A stretch of DNA of 51,712 bases from an uncultured Planctomycetaceae bacterium (GCA_913031625.1 CAJWGB010000013.1:1-51712), one strand, 5' to 3'; counted from the stretch's first letter, positions 17,573-27,375 are shown. The notes: a model not told the origin generated them from the letters alone. A program made the numbers and translations.

Positions 17573-18460
17573 TTACCCGGCGCCTGCAAAAGCAATTCCG
17601 GTCAGGGTTTCAAAGGCTTCAATATACCGGGCGGTGGTCTTCTCAACAATCTCGTCAGGAAGTTCAGGCGGAGGAGAATTTCGATCCCATCCACTCTGGA
17701 GCAGCCAGTCCCGGACAAACTGCTTGTCGAACGAATACTGAGCTCCCCCGGGACTCCAGGTCTCTTCGGGCCAAAACCGTGAGCTGTCCGGCGTCATGAC
17801 CTCATCGATCAGAATAATCTCGCCATCAAGCAGACCAAACTCGAACTTTGTGTCTGCGATTATAATGCCTCGAGTTCGAGCGTAATCAGCGCCCTGCTGG
17901 TAGATAGAGATACTCAAATCTCTTAGCCGACTCGCCAGATCCTCGCCGATTTCGGCGACCATCTGCTCGAACGAGATATTTTCGTCGTGCCCCTCTTCTG
18001 CTTTCGTAGCAGGTGTAAAGATGGGTTCCGGAAGCTGATCGCTTTCAACCAGCCCTGTCGGAAGCGTGATTCCACAAACTGTCCCGTGCTTCTGGTATTC
18101 GCCCCAGCCGGACCCGGACAGGTAGCCACGGACCACGCATTCAATCGGCACTACGTCAGTGCGGCGCACGACCATACTGCGTCCGGCAAGTTCCTCTTTG
18201 GCCGACTCCGGAATGGGAATGCCGGAAAGGTCCGCCGAAATCAGGTGATGAGCCACATCAAGGCGATCAAACCAAAAGCGGCTCAGGGCAGTCAGAACCT
18301 CCCCCTTGCGTGGAATTCCGGTCGGAAGAATGTAGTCAAAAGCGCTGATTCGGTCCGTAGCCACAAATAACAGCTGCTCACCAAAGTCATAGACGTCGCG
18401 GACTTTCCCACGACGGACTGGCACATTTTGAATGGCACTTTCCAAAACTACACTTACCAT
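17573..18460 (-). CDS. purC: Phosphoribosylaminoimidazole-succinocarboxamide synthase (SAICAR synthetase)
   Basis: 295 residues. ATP-dependent ligase joining CAIR and aspartate in purine synthesis, cytoplasmic. Clear family motifs: [27 protein letters not shown] at the N-terminus, [40 protein letters not shown] and [15 protein letters not shown]. The length and layout match the longer SAICAR synthetase type (about 300 residues, as in yeast Ade1) rather than the ~237-residue E. coli enzyme. No other purine gene is adjacent. Divergent from the GH10-like gene. Confidence 0.97.
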   Translation of the reverse strand: MVSVVLESAIQNVPVRRGKVRDVYDFGEQLLFVATDRISAFDYILPTGIPRKGEVLTALSRFWFDRLDVAHHLISADLSGIPIPESAKEELAGRSMVVRRTDVVPIECVVRGYLSGSGWGEYQKHGTVCGITLPTGLVESDQLPEPIFTPATKAEEGHDENISFEQMVAEIGEDLASRLRDLSISIYQQGADYARTRGIIIADTKFEFGLLDGEIILIDEVMTPDSSRFWPEETWSPGGAQYSFDKQFVRDWLLQSGWDRNSPPPELPDEIVEKTTARYIEAFETLTGIAFAGAG

Positions 18461-18655
18461 GACAGCTTGGTCCGGACAGGATTGACAAAATCGATTGACG
18501 CGCGCGGAAGTCTATCCTGGCCACGGTGATTGAACAACGCACCGTATTGGACTACAAAAGGTGGGGTAGCCGCGCAGTTTCGCGGTCCGATGGTGCAAAT
18601 TCGCATCTGTTCCACCGTTCCTGCAATCGTTCCGTTTGGGACAGGTCATCAAAAA

Positions 18656-20077
18656 ATGGGGCTCCTGAGGTTCACTGTCAGCAGCGATGATCTGATTCGC
18701 CCAGCAGACGCCGAAGTCGCAGACTTCGTGACCTTTGATGGCCGCGTGATCGGAGCCACCTCCAGCCTCGACCAGGGATTGCTCTTCTGCAACCGCGTCC
18801 AGGCCCAGAGCAGCAAACTACGTATTCCGTGTCAGTTCGCCGGACGACGGGTGGTTCTGCAGACTACCGCACTTCCCGAATCAAATTCCGAATACAATCT
18901 GGAGAAAGAACTGGCTCGCGGAGAACTTTCGCGACTGCGAAATTTCTTTCATCTCTGGACGGGAGCCGGACTCAGGTCGAGCGACGAACTGGATGCAAAA
19001 ATCAGCGCTGCCCACGCGACCTTTCGGCAGGCGGTATTCTCTGAGGATCCCGCAATCGCAGTGGAGTGCATCCGTCTAACACACGAAGCAATTGAACTGC
19101 TTACGGAAATCTACACTCGGCAGCGAGTCACTTTCCGGCGACAACGCAATCAAAGGTTTCCGGTATTTGTTGGTTGTGCCGTCAACCGTCGCCCCGAACA
19201 GGAGCAGGCATTCCTGACGACCTTTAGTGCTGCAATGGTGACGACCAGATGGGCAGACCTGGAGCCAGTTGACGGCGATTATCAATGGGATCAGCTGGAT
19301 GACCTGATTGACTGGGTTACGTCCAATCGGCTGGCTGCCGTAGGCGGCCCTCTGCTCGATCTTTCCGGCGACAGTTTTCCTGAGTGGATTACGCCGTGGA
19401 AGAATGACCTCGTCAATATGGAGAGCTTCACATCTGACTTCGTGGAAACTGTTGTCAGTCGCTACGTAGGTCGAATTCGCCACTGGGAAGTGGTGTGCGG
19501 AGCCAACCGGGGTGTCCTGGGGGGCATGTCAGAAGAGCAGCGGCTCAACCTTGTCGTTCGCTCCATCGAGGCCGCTCAGCAGGTCGATGAACAGATTCAA
19601 ATCAGCCTGAGGGTTATTCAGCCGTGGGGAGAGTATCTCAACGCAACCGCCAATCGGCTGCCCGCCATTCAATTTATCGACACCATTCGGCGCAGCGGCG
19701 CCCGGATCGGAGAGATCAGTCTGGACTTTCGATTCGGGCCGTATTCCGACGATGATCTCCACAGCCTGCCTCGAGACCTTCTGTCCGTCTCCCAGCTCCT
19801 CGATCACTGGTCCCTGCTGCAGATCCCGATCAATGTCATGGCGTCGCTTCCGGACAGCGAAGACATTTCAGACCCGGCAGCACTCCAGCAGTGGCAGGCG
19901 AACTTCTTTGAACAGCTGATGATGATGTGTCTTTCGAAAGAACGAGTCAGCGGGTTCTATTGCCAGAACTGGGCCGACGAGCAAAGTGATTCGACTCCAT
20001 TGATTGATACCGAAGGTAATATCCACGCTGCCCTCGCGATGATTGGCGCATTTGAGAGCAATCACTGGCTTGCCTGA
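18656..20077 (+). CDS. GH10-like (beta/alpha)8 protein lacking both catalytic glutamates
   Basis: 473 residues from the ATG at 18656; alternative starts are ATG 18590 and TTG 18530. The N-terminal ~125 residues look like a carbohydrate-binding-type beta region (MGLLRFTVSSDDLIRPADAEV). The C-terminal part follows the glycoside hydrolase family 10 pattern: VTTRWADLEPVDGDYQWDQLD, then RHWEVVCGANRG, where active xylanases have W-D/E-V-V-N-E-A. The acid/base Glu is Gly (codon 19499-19501, residue ~282), and the nucleophile TELD region reads ISLDFRF. No export signal is evident. It is therefore probably not a working xylanase but a binding or structural relative. Many planctomycetes carry proteins annotated this way; the role is unknown. 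Confidence 0.72.
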   Translation: MGLLRFTVSSDDLIRPADAEVADFVTFDGRVIGATSSLDQGLLFCNRVQAQSSKLRIPCQFAGRRVVLQTTALPESNSEYNLEKELARGELSRLRNFFHLWTGAGLRSSDELDAKISAAHATFRQAVFSEDPAIAVECIRLTHEAIELLTEIYTRQRVTFRRQRNQRFPVFVGCAVNRRPEQEQAFLTTFSAAMVTTRWADLEPVDGDYQWDQLDDLIDWVTSNRLAAVGGPLLDLSGDSFPEWITPWKNDLVNMESFTSDFVETVVSRYVGRIRHWEVVCGANRGVLGGMSEEQRLNLVVRSIEAAQQVDEQIQISLRVIQPWGEYLNATANRLPAIQFIDTIRRSGARIGEISLDFRFGPYSDDDLHSLPRDLLSVSQLLDHWSLLQIPINVMASLPDSEDISDPAALQQWQANFFEQLMMMCLSKERVSGFYCQNWADEQSDSTPLIDTEGNIHAALAMIGAFESNHWLA

Positions 20078-20324
20078 AAATGCCAGCAAGGCGCTGAAAA
20101 CTGTCGCCGAGCTCTGTGAGCCCGAACTCCTTCATCGCATGACTACCACGAGTCCCCGGACCACGTGGCAGAAAGCTCTCAACACCAGCAGTTCCTGCGG
20201 TGCAACCACCCCGGCGGCAGGTTCCTGCCATCCCTGAGTGCCACGGTCGGGACCCTCAGAATTCCGCCGTTTTTGCCCAATTCCTGTTCCGGGGCGACTG
20301 CCAGGCGGCAACAATTCCCCTGTT

Positions 20325-20831
20325 ATGAGTCCACAACTGTTGTATCTGGAAAATGAAAGCTGGTTGAGAACGGTTGTACGCAGCCGGATCACTGAATCCG
20401 ACGGCGTAGAAGACGTAATGCAGAACATTGCGCTGGCGCTGGTCCGCCAGCGTGAGAATCTGCCCGAGATTCGGCAGATCGGCGCATGGTTATATCAGGT
20501 CGCAGTTCGTCAGGTACTCATGTATCGCCGTACTCGGGGACGACGTCGAAATTTTGAGGATCGACTCGCTCAGGGGGCAGCAGCGGACACCGGACCATCA
20601 GAACCACTGAGCCCTGTTGATCGCGTTCTTGCCGCAGAAAAGCAGGAACAGGTACAACAGGCCATGCAAAGCCTCAATGAACTGGACCGCCAGATTTTGA
20701 TGCTGAAGTACACGGAAGGCTGGTCTTACCGGCAACTATCCGAACATCTGGGAGTTAAGGAAGACACGGTCGAATACAGACTTATGAAGGCCAGGAAGAA
20801 CCTTCGGCGACTGCTCAAGAATTACATGTGA
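20325..20831 (+). CDS. ECF-type RNA polymerase sigma factor
   Basis: 168 residues. Region 2 (ITESDGVEDVMQNIALALVRQ, then IGAWLYQVAVRQVLMYRRTRGRRR) binds core polymerase and the -10 element; region 4 (LNELDRQILMLKYTEGWSYRQLSEHLGVKEDTVEYRLMKARKNLRRLL) is the helix-turn-helix for the -35 element. No region 3, as in ECF factors. The ATG at 20325 places region 2 normally; upstream extension to 20238 lacks homology. It is followed 61 bp later by an anti-sigma-like gene and then a PDZ protein, a recurrent planctomycete order. Confidence 0.92.
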   Translation: MSPQLLYLENESWLRTVVRSRITESDGVEDVMQNIALALVRQRENLPEIRQIGAWLYQVAVRQVLMYRRTRGRRRNFEDRLAQGAAADTGPSEPLSPVDRVLAAEKQEQVQQAMQSLNELDRQILMLKYTEGWSYRQLSEHLGVKEDTVEYRLMKARKNLRRLLKNYM

Positions 20832-20892
20832 TTGCGACCATTCTCAATCGCAAACCGTTTGCCGGCATCCCGGCTACCCTGGTGAAGACGTT

Positions 20893-21423
20893 ATGAACGA
20901 ACGTGATGAAATCCTGATTCAACGATGCGTGGACGGCGAACTGTCTTCCGAGCAGCGTCATGAACTCCTGCAGCGGATGGAAGAAGCGGCCGGCTGGAAA
21001 CATCTCGCCTGCTCTTACATGGAAGATCAACTCTTCGCAGTTGCAGGCACTGATCAAACCACAGCAGGTGTTTCTGCGGCGGAATACAAATCGGAGCCCG
21101 CTGAGCGCCGGAAGCACTGGTTTCATCATCCGGCGATGTCGGTGGCCCTGACTGCCTGTGTTGCGTTTCTCCTTGGGCTGGTGATTAATCGTGGCGGTGA
21201 CATCACGACAGGCGAGCCCGGAAACGAAACGGTGGCCGATAATGAAATTCTGGTTGATCAACCCGATCCTGTTCCCACATCTGATCTCGTCCGTGCACAC
21301 TTTGTGAACGATGGTGGGAAGGAAGAAGAAGTCCAGGTTCGCAGCAAGCCAGCCACCAGAGGTGCTCGCAAGATCCTGCGAATTGTGACTCCGGAACGAG
21401 TGTTCTACGTCGCGATCAATTAG
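20893..21423 (+). CDS. Probable anti-sigma factor, single-pass membrane protein
   Basis: 176 residues. The N-terminal ~55 residues (IQRCVDGELSSEQRHELLQRMEEAAGWKHLACSYMEDQ) resemble the cytoplasmic ECF-binding domain of anti-sigma factors; a C-G-E-L...H...C-type pattern is present, but a complete HxxxCxxC zinc motif is not. One transmembrane helix (MSVALTACVAFLLGLVI, about 76-93) separates it from an acidic extracytoplasmic tail ending in TPERVFYVAIN. Its location right after an ECF sigma gene is the main functional evidence. It probably holds that sigma factor at the membrane. Confidence 0.78.
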   Translation: MNERDEILIQRCVDGELSSEQRHELLQRMEEAAGWKHLACSYMEDQLFAVAGTDQTTAGVSAAEYKSEPAERRKHWFHHPAMSVALTACVAFLLGLVINRGGDITTGEPGNETVADNEILVDQPDPVPTSDLVRAHFVNDGGKEEEVQVRSKPATRGARKILRIVTPERVFYVAIN

Positions 21424-21523
21424 CGATAACCGTGCTCAAATAAATTCTGATTCCACATCACATTCCTTCAGAGTGGAATCTCAGTCCGATCGTATCGATC
21501 TTTGCCCGCAAAAGGACAACGCG

Positions 21524-22519
21524 ATGCTCCGTAATTCCTGGTTCAAGAAACTGGCGACAACATTCAGCGTCGCCGCACTGATGGCAACCGCCACCGCAGA
21601 CGAAGGTCTGAAAGAGAAACGCGTGGAAATCCGCGTTGAGAAGTCCAGCACTCAACAGGACGACAACGAACCGGAGATCAAGGGGCGAATTGTCATCAGG
21701 ACTCCGGATGGAGTTCAGGAGTTCAACCTGGACGAAGGACTCCCAGCAGATCTTCCAGTCGACCTTCCCGTAAACTTACAGAAACTCATCAAGGGTGCCG
21801 GAAAGGGTACCGTCGCATTCGCTCACAGCGCTGAGGCAACTCCACGGCTGATGATCGGCCTGCAACTGGACGATCCGTCGCCAGCACTCCGATCTCAGCT
21901 CAGCCTTGACGGCGTTGCTCTGATTGTGACGAAAGTTATGAAGGACCTCCCGGCTGCAAAGGCGGGCATGCAGGAACATGACATCATCCTTGGCGTAAAC
22001 GGCAAGTCGCTCGAAGACCAATCAACCCTCAATCAGGCAGTCGCGGACTCAGGCGGAGAAGCCGTAACAATCAACGGACTCCGCGGTGGAAAAGAATTCA
22101 CCGTGTCCGTGAAACCTCAGAAGCACAAGAGAGCCGGCATTCGTATTCAGCCACGACGCCTCAACATCAACTCGCTTCCCGAAGGGTTTGAAGGCTTTGA
22201 CGGCCTCTTCAAGGGTGGACTCGAGCCAGGACTCATGAAGGGCATCCGAATTCAACCTGGCCAGAAGATCGATCCTGCCCAGATCGAAGAACTCATGAAG
22301 GAAGCTCTTCAGAATGCCGAGGGCCTTAAGGATATCGATGTCCGTGTGGAAACTGAGATCAAAAAGATCGAAGACGACGAGAAGACACTGCGAGACGAAG
22401 TACGTGCTCTCCAGCAGCAACTCGATCGCCTGACAAGATCGCTCGACGGTGCGGTTGAAGAGGAAACAATCGAAATTGAAGTTGAAGAAGCCGCAGAGTC
22501 GGAAGAAGAATCGGAATAG
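21524..22519 (+). CDS. Secreted PDZ-domain protein with acidic coiled-coil tail
   Basis: 331 residues from the ATG at 21524, with AAGGA 8 nt upstream. The Sec signal peptide (KKLATTFSVAALMATATADE) is followed by a charged region, then one PDZ domain (about 105-205: MIGLQLDDPSPAL, DLPAAKAGMQEHDIILGVNGKSL, AVTINGLRGGKEFTV), a loop rich in RIQP/GL, and a C-terminal coiled coil (KIEDDEKTLRDEVRALQQQLDRLTRS) ending in a run of Glu. There is no protease domain, so it is probably a binding or adaptor protein of the envelope. Third gene of the sigma - anti-sigma - PDZ operon; a terminator follows 35 bp after the stop. Confidence 0.88.
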   Translation: MLRNSWFKKLATTFSVAALMATATADEGLKEKRVEIRVEKSSTQQDDNEPEIKGRIVIRTPDGVQEFNLDEGLPADLPVDLPVNLQKLIKGAGKGTVAFAHSAEATPRLMIGLQLDDPSPALRSQLSLDGVALIVTKVMKDLPAAKAGMQEHDIILGVNGKSLEDQSTLNQAVADSGGEAVTINGLRGGKEFTVSVKPQKHKRAGIRIQPRRLNINSLPEGFEGFDGLFKGGLEPGLMKGIRIQPGQKIDPAQIEELMKEALQNAEGLKDIDVRVETEIKKIEDDEKTLRDEVRALQQQLDRLTRSLDGAVEEETIEIEVEEAAESEEESE

Positions 22520-22554
22520 CTCTTCGCGGCCGTCGTCTGGAATTCAAAACTCAG

Positions 22555-22589
22555 CAGGGCGAACCATGTCGGTTCGCCCTGTTTTTTTT
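22555..22589 (+). terminator. Rho-independent terminator of the sigma/anti-sigma/PDZ operon
   Basis: Perfect 11-bp stem CAGGGCGAACC / GGTTCGCCCTG (22555-22565 and 22571-22581) with a 5-nt loop, followed by eight T (22582-22589). It lies 35 bp after the PDZ gene stop. The 281 bp from here to 22870 hold no gene that I recognise. Confidence 0.93.
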
Positions 22590-22870
22590 ATGGTACAGCT
22601 CGGTGCGATAGGATGGCTGCACAGCACTCACACACCCTGTAGAGTGCCCTCAGGAACTGAGCCACACTGGCAGCCGGATTTCCAACGTGGAATACATCCT
22701 GATCACTGCGGAGAACAGCCCTCAGGGACGTTCGATTCACAATCTTGAGACCGAAGCAGCAGCAACAATGCCGGGCTTCCTAAGCTAACAGTCACGCGAC
22801 GCAGAATGTCGGAAATCGTGCACCAGCAGGGACATGGTGTGATTGAGCGTGACAGGCCCCGAAGAACGCC

Positions 22871-24496
22871 CTAATCACCGTCGGCAGGGATGCACCGATT
22901 GGCGGCCCATGCCCGGAGTGCCTCGATCCGCTCAGCCATCAAAGATGAAAGAGGGCAGGTCTCCGCAATCGCGTGAAGGATATCTTCCGTCCGCAGTTCT
23001 CGGTCTTCTGAGAACGCCTGAAACATCCCCCCCCTGATCGACTCCTCAATTTCAGCCCCCGTGAGATCCTTCGACGCGTCTGCCAGTTCATCGAGTCCAA
23101 ATATCTCCGGCTCTCGCCCTCGACGCTGCAGGTGAATCTGAAAGATCTGCCTGCGGGCGGTAACACCGGGCAGATCGATAAAGAACACTTCATCAAACCG
23201 CCCTTTCCGCATTAGTTCGGGGGGCAGGGCAGAGATGTCGTTTGCGGTGGCCACAATGAAGATAGGCTCTCGGTGATCCTGCATCCACGAAAGCAGGGTT
23301 CCGAACATTCTTTGAGACAGTCCTCCGTCGGCTGATGTGGCGGAAGCAGACGCGAATGCTTTCTCGATCTCATCAATCCAGAGAATGGCCGGTGCCATCG
23401 CCTCGGCCTGCTGAATTGCCTGCCGCAACTGGTTTTCACTTTCCCCGACAAACTTCTGATACAGCATACCGGGGTCCAGTCTCAGCAGAGGCATACCCCA
23501 GTCCGCCGCAACCGCCCGAGCACACAGACTCTTGCCTGTGCCTGGGACTCCCAACATCAACACACCGCGCGGAGGTTCAATGCCATAGTCGCGAGCTCTG
23601 TCAGAAAATGCTCCGCGGCGTTTGACAAGCCAGCGTTTGAGCCCCTTCAGACCACCGACTTCATCGATATCAAAATCGATGGTCATTGACTCCAGAGATC
23701 CGGAAGACTCCAGCATTCTGCGTTTTGCTTCGATGATCTTCTGCAGATCGCTGGATTCACGCTGCGGGTCAAGCACGACGGATTCGACTACTCGTTCTGC
23801 CTCAGACCGCGTGAGACCACTGAGATTCATAACCAGTTGATCGAGGTTGCCCTTAACCACGTCTTCGACGTCTGCAGCGACCACACCTTGCGCCCGTCGC
23901 CAGGTTGTCTGGGCGATTTGAGCAAGCTCTGCCTTATCCGGGAGTCCGGGGTGCCACGGTGCAGCGAGACGATGAACTCGAGGGTGCAGCGCCTCATCAT
24001 CCATCAGAATGAGACATTCGCGTTCACTGTCAGCCTGATCGAGATAATCCTGAAGCAAACGGCGAAACAATGGCTGATGACTGAAGGGCGCGACACCCCG
24101 CATGCAGCAGATTGCTGTTTGATTCTGCCGGATAAAGTACTGAATTGCGTATTCTGGTTTGGTTGTACCGGACACTGCTGCCGGCTCAGTGGCAAACGGA
24201 GAAAAGACGCGAACCCCGGATGTCTGAGTCCAGTCCTGAACAGTGCGTTCCATCAGACGGGCAACATCGAGTATTGCCTCGAATTCAACACGCTCGTCTG
24301 TACTGTGGACCGTCAGCAGCCTGTGCCGGGAAGCAATCAGGCCATGCAGATCGTCCTGCATTCGCGGCAGCTCAGGGCCGGTCTCGAGCAGGTGAGCCGC
24401 CAGCAGGTCACCGTCAATGATGGGGTCATCGTCTGTCGACTGGCTCATTGGTTTTTCACCGATGTCAGTTTCACGTGGGTCAAACAGGTTCTTCAT
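22871..24496 (-). CDS. AAA+ ATPase of the Ycf46 type
   Basis: 541 residues from the ATG at 24496; ATG 24448 is an alternative. The N-terminal half lacks enzymatic motifs but follows the Ycf46 pattern (RRLLQDYLDQADSERECLILMDDEALHP, LSGLTRSEAERVVES). The C-terminal AAA+ module has EVGGLKGLKRWLVKRRGAF, Walker A GVPGTGKS (23528-23551), Walker B ILWIDEIEKAF, sensor 1 TAND and the arginine-finger segment MRKGRFDEVFFIDLP. Related proteins occur in cyanobacteria and algal plastids with poorly known roles (slr0374/Ycf46, stress response). Divergent from recA; about 320 bp separate the two starts. Confidence 0.88.
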   Translation of the reverse strand: MKNLFDPRETDIGEKPMSQSTDDDPIIDGDLLAAHLLETGPELPRMQDDLHGLIASRHRLLTVHSTDERVEFEAILDVARLMERTVQDWTQTSGVRVFSPFATEPAAVSGTTKPEYAIQYFIRQNQTAICCMRGVAPFSHQPLFRRLLQDYLDQADSERECLILMDDEALHPRVHRLAAPWHPGLPDKAELAQIAQTTWRRAQGVVAADVEDVVKGNLDQLVMNLSGLTRSEAERVVESVVLDPQRESSDLQKIIEAKRRMLESSGSLESMTIDFDIDEVGGLKGLKRWLVKRRGAFSDRARDYGIEPPRGVLMLGVPGTGKSLCARAVAADWGMPLLRLDPGMLYQKFVGESENQLRQAIQQAEAMAPAILWIDEIEKAFASASATSADGGLSQRMFGTLLSWMQDHREPIFIVATANDISALPPELMRKGRFDEVFFIDLPGVTARRQIFQIHLQRRGREPEIFGLDELADASKDLTGAEIEESIRGGMFQAFSEDRELRTEDILHAIAETCPLSSLMAERIEALRAWAANRCIPADGD

Positions 24497-24790
24497 TATG
24501 AAACAGTCGCCTCCAACCTCAACTACGAGGTCCGCAAATGAACTGCGTTGGGGACGGGCAGCCCTTCCGAATCCGCAACTGCGAGTTCCGGAAGTCGGGT
24601 TTATGTCTGCATTTCTGCCGTTCCGCCGAAAATGCACGTCCGATTTGAAGTCAGTTGCGCAATACAGACTGAGTGTCTCTCCTCGAGCTTAAACCCCGTG
24701 GGCTGCCCTGTTTTGCAAATCAACCCCGAATCCTCTAACTTTCCTCGCTCCGCTGTTGCTGGTCTGTCAGCTGCCGCGGTGTCACAGGCC

Positions 24791-24801
24791 GAACATCGTT
24801 C
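24791..24801. promoter_or_regulatory. Possible repressor site before recA (GAAC-N3-GTTC)
   Basis: GAACATCGTTC is a perfect GAAC/GTTC palindrome with a 3-nt spacer, between the promoter region and the GGGAG ribosome-binding site. Gram-positive LexA boxes are GAAC-N4-GTTC, so the spacing is off by one. A related element precedes lexA. Speculative. Confidence 0.3.
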
Positions 24802-24817
24802 CAAGGGAGATATCAAC

Positions 24818-25891
24818 GTGGCCAAAGCTCGATCCAAAGCAGTTTCCAAGTCCCGTAATTCAACCGCCTCGGATGGCAAAGCACTACTGGACAACGCCGT
24901 CGGACAAATCGAAAAGATGTTCGGCGAAGGTTCGATCATGAAACTCAATTCGGCCGCGGATTCGGCCGGAATACCGGGGATCGGCACTGGCGCACTCTCA
25001 CTGGACCTTGCTCTGGGTGGTCGAGGGTTTCCGCGAGGGCGAATCATTGAGCTGTACGGCCCAGAGTCGAGCGGTAAGACGACTCTGGCACTCCACGCCA
25101 TCGCAAGCGCACAGAAAGCAGGAGGGATCGCCGCCTTCGTCGATGCTGAACACGCTTTGGATCCTTCATGGGCCCGCCGCATCGGAGTAAACCTCGATGA
25201 CCTGCTCGTCAGCCAACCGTCATACGGCGAAGAAGGACTTCAGATCGCCGAAATGCTCGTGAAGTCGAATGCCGTTGACATCATCGTCGTTGACTCAGTC
25301 GCAGCACTGGTTCCCAAAGCGGAGCTGGATGGCGAGATCGGAGATACCCACGTCGGGCTGCAGGCCCGCATGATGAGTCAGGCAATGCGAAAACTGACAG
25401 GTGCGATCGCCAAAGCCAAGACCACCGTGATCTTCATTAACCAGATCCGAGAGAAGATTGGTGTCATGTTCGGCAGTCCGGAAACGACGCCCGGTGGACG
25501 AGCACTCAAGTTCTACAGTTCGGCTCGTGTGGATGTACGCCGAATCTCGTCCCTAAAGGACGGGGACACACAGATTGGAATTCGCATGCGAGCCAAGATC
25601 GTCAAGAACAAGGTCGCACCACCGTTCCGCATCGCTGAATTCGACATGTACAACCACTGTGGCATTAGCTTTGAAGCAGATCTTCTCGACCTCGCCGTCG
25701 AAGAAAAAATCATCGACCGCAGTGGCAGCTGGTTCAGCTACGGCAAAACCAAACTGGGGCAGGGCAGAGACCGAGCCCGAACGTTTCTTGAAGAGAACCC
25801 GGACGCTGCTGCAGAAGTAAAGAGCAAGGTCCTGGCTGCAAAAGGATTCCCATCGACACCGGCTCCCGCTCCAGCTGAGTCCAAAGAATAA
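24818..25891 (+). CDS. recA: Recombinase RecA
   Basis: 357 residues. RecA binds single-stranded DNA with ATP and drives homologous recombination and, classically, LexA self-cleavage. Walker [10 protein letters not shown], Walker [13 protein letters not shown], the MAW-box-equivalent [14 protein letters not shown], loop L2 region ([28 protein letters not shown]) and a charged C-terminus are all present. The GTG start at 24818 is chosen because GGGAG lies 8 nt upstream and the sequence begins as usual (VAKARSKAV); the frame is open further upstream but without homology. A GAAC-N3-GTTC element lies 17 bp upstream of the start. A single intact RecA, no intein. Confidence 0.98.
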   Translation: MAKARSKAVSKSRNSTASDGKALLDNAVGQIEKMFGEGSIMKLNSAADSAGIPGIGTGALSLDLALGGRGFPRGRIIELYGPESSGKTTLALHAIASAQKAGGIAAFVDAEHALDPSWARRIGVNLDDLLVSQPSYGEEGLQIAEMLVKSNAVDIIVVDSVAALVPKAELDGEIGDTHVGLQARMMSQAMRKLTGAIAKAKTTVIFINQIREKIGVMFGSPETTPGGRALKFYSSARVDVRRISSLKDGDTQIGIRMRAKIVKNKVAPPFRIAEFDMYNHCGISFEADLLDLAVEEKIIDRSGSWFSYGKTKLGQGRDRARTFLEENPDAAAEVKSKVLAAKGFPSTPAPAPAESKE

Positions 25892-25998
25892 TTACAGGCT
25901 TGCCAGAGAGCTGGGGCTGATTCCGGAAGGCAGCCGCCATCGGCTCGGGAAGTCATCTCTGAAAAGTTGTTCGGCGGACTCGCTGACCTGATAGAGGG

Positions 25999-27300
25999 TC
26001 ACGAGGGAATCGTCTTCGCCAGCGACTCAATCAACATCCGAGGGTCTGCACCATCCTCGGCAAGACGCTTGGGACGTCCGATCGGCGTAATGATTTCTTC
26101 TTCGTAATCGATTCCCATCGCGTGCATCACTGTGGCATAGAGCGAGGAGACAGAGATGGGATCTGTCGGCGAATACTTCGCCTTCTGACTTCCGTTGCCC
26201 TGTTTGATTTCCACATGAGCAGGCGTTTCCCCGAGCACAAGTCCTGACTGAAATCCGCCACCCGCCACGACACACGGAAACCAATGTGGCCAGTGATCAC
26301 GACCGCCCGCAGGATTAATGCGAGGCGTACGACCAAACTCTGAGATGCAGAGGACGATCGTGGAGTCCAGTAAATCTCGAGCCTTCAACTCCTGAATCAG
26401 CGTGGCAAACGCCGGATCAAGCATATCGGCCTGAGTCTTCTGTCCGTTGTGGTTATTGACGTGTGTATCAAACCCGTCCAGGACCACTTCGACTGCTCGC
26501 ACGCCCTGTTCGACAAGTCGTCGAGCCACAACACACCCACGTCCGAACCGAGAATCTCCGTACGCCTTCCGAACCGCCTCGGGCTCTTCATCAACCTCAA
26601 ACGCCTTCAACTGTTCTGACGTCATCATCGCCAGAGCACGTTTGACAGTCTCTGCATGCAGCGTATCACGATTGACGGTGGGGCGACCCTGAGCAAATCT
26701 TTGCGACAGGAAATCCAGTCCCTTCAATCGTCGAGCCTGACGGTCATCAGAGACACCAGACTTCAGATTTTTGAGTGATTCACCAGGTCGAAAAACCCGA
26801 AACGCATCCCACTCGTTGCCGAGATATCCCCCACGGGGAAAGAACCTGTTTCCGCCCAGCGAAACATGAGGAGGAATCTCCACACCGTCATCCGGAAGTT
26901 TACAGGCTGCGATGGCACCCAGCGCTGGATAGACGAGTGTCGGTTCAAGGCGATACCCGGTCTTGACGTAGGCAGTTCCGCGGGCGTGCTCACCTTCAGT
27001 TGAGACAAGTGATCGAACCAATGTGACATTGTGCATCTGCTCTGCCATCTGAGGCAGAAAGTCACAGATCTGCAAGCCATCAACTGACGTGTTGATGGCC
27101 TTTGCATCTCCTCCCTGGACACCTCCCGGATGTGGGTCCCATGTCTCCAACTGGCTCATTCCACCATTCATCCAGAGTGTGATGAGAGACTTTGGGCGCT
27201 CGGTACTGCGTTTCTCAGCAGCGCGAGCAGACAGCGTCGGCAGCGAAAAGGAAAGCCCCATTGCAGCCATAGACTGCAGTACGCTTCTGCGGTTCAGCAT
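25999..27300 (-). CDS. DUF1501 family protein (second DUF1549/1553-DUF1501 pair)
   Basis: 433 residues. The leader MLNRRSVLQSMAAMGLSFSLPTLSARA is a good twin-arginine signal. Family motifs: ITLWMNGGMSQLETWDPHPG, SEGEHARG-type STEGEHARGTAYVKTGYR, GRGCVVARRLVEQGVRAVEV, ISEFGRTPRINPAGGRDHWP and GETPAHVEIKQGNG. It begins 75 bp downstream of the DUF1549/1553-type gene and is probably co-transcribed. It ends near the recA stop (convergent, 107 bp). Confidence 0.93.
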   Translation of the reverse strand: MLNRRSVLQSMAAMGLSFSLPTLSARAAEKRSTERPKSLITLWMNGGMSQLETWDPHPGGVQGGDAKAINTSVDGLQICDFLPQMAEQMHNVTLVRSLVSTEGEHARGTAYVKTGYRLEPTLVYPALGAIAACKLPDDGVEIPPHVSLGGNRFFPRGGYLGNEWDAFRVFRPGESLKNLKSGVSDDRQARRLKGLDFLSQRFAQGRPTVNRDTLHAETVKRALAMMTSEQLKAFEVDEEPEAVRKAYGDSRFGRGCVVARRLVEQGVRAVEVVLDGFDTHVNNHNGQKTQADMLDPAFATLIQELKARDLLDSTIVLCISEFGRTPRINPAGGRDHWPHWFPCVVAGGGFQSGLVLGETPAHVEIKQGNGSQKAKYSPTDPISVSSLYATVMHAMGIDYEEEIITPIGRPKRLAEDGADPRMLIESLAKTIPS

Positions 27301-27375
27301 TGGAATGACTTTCTCAATACGTGGCAGGAACAGGAAGGCTTCCAGGACCCGACCTGGACCGTGAAGAAATGGCCT

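Noticed and set aside
22590-22870. Small gene or RNA in the 281-bp gap after the PDZ operon terminator
   Set aside because: Only ~40-codon frames without start signals; no structured RNA family recognised.
23837-24541. 234-codon open frame on the plus strand
   Set aside because: Antisense to the AAA ATPase gene; no motif and no ribosome site.
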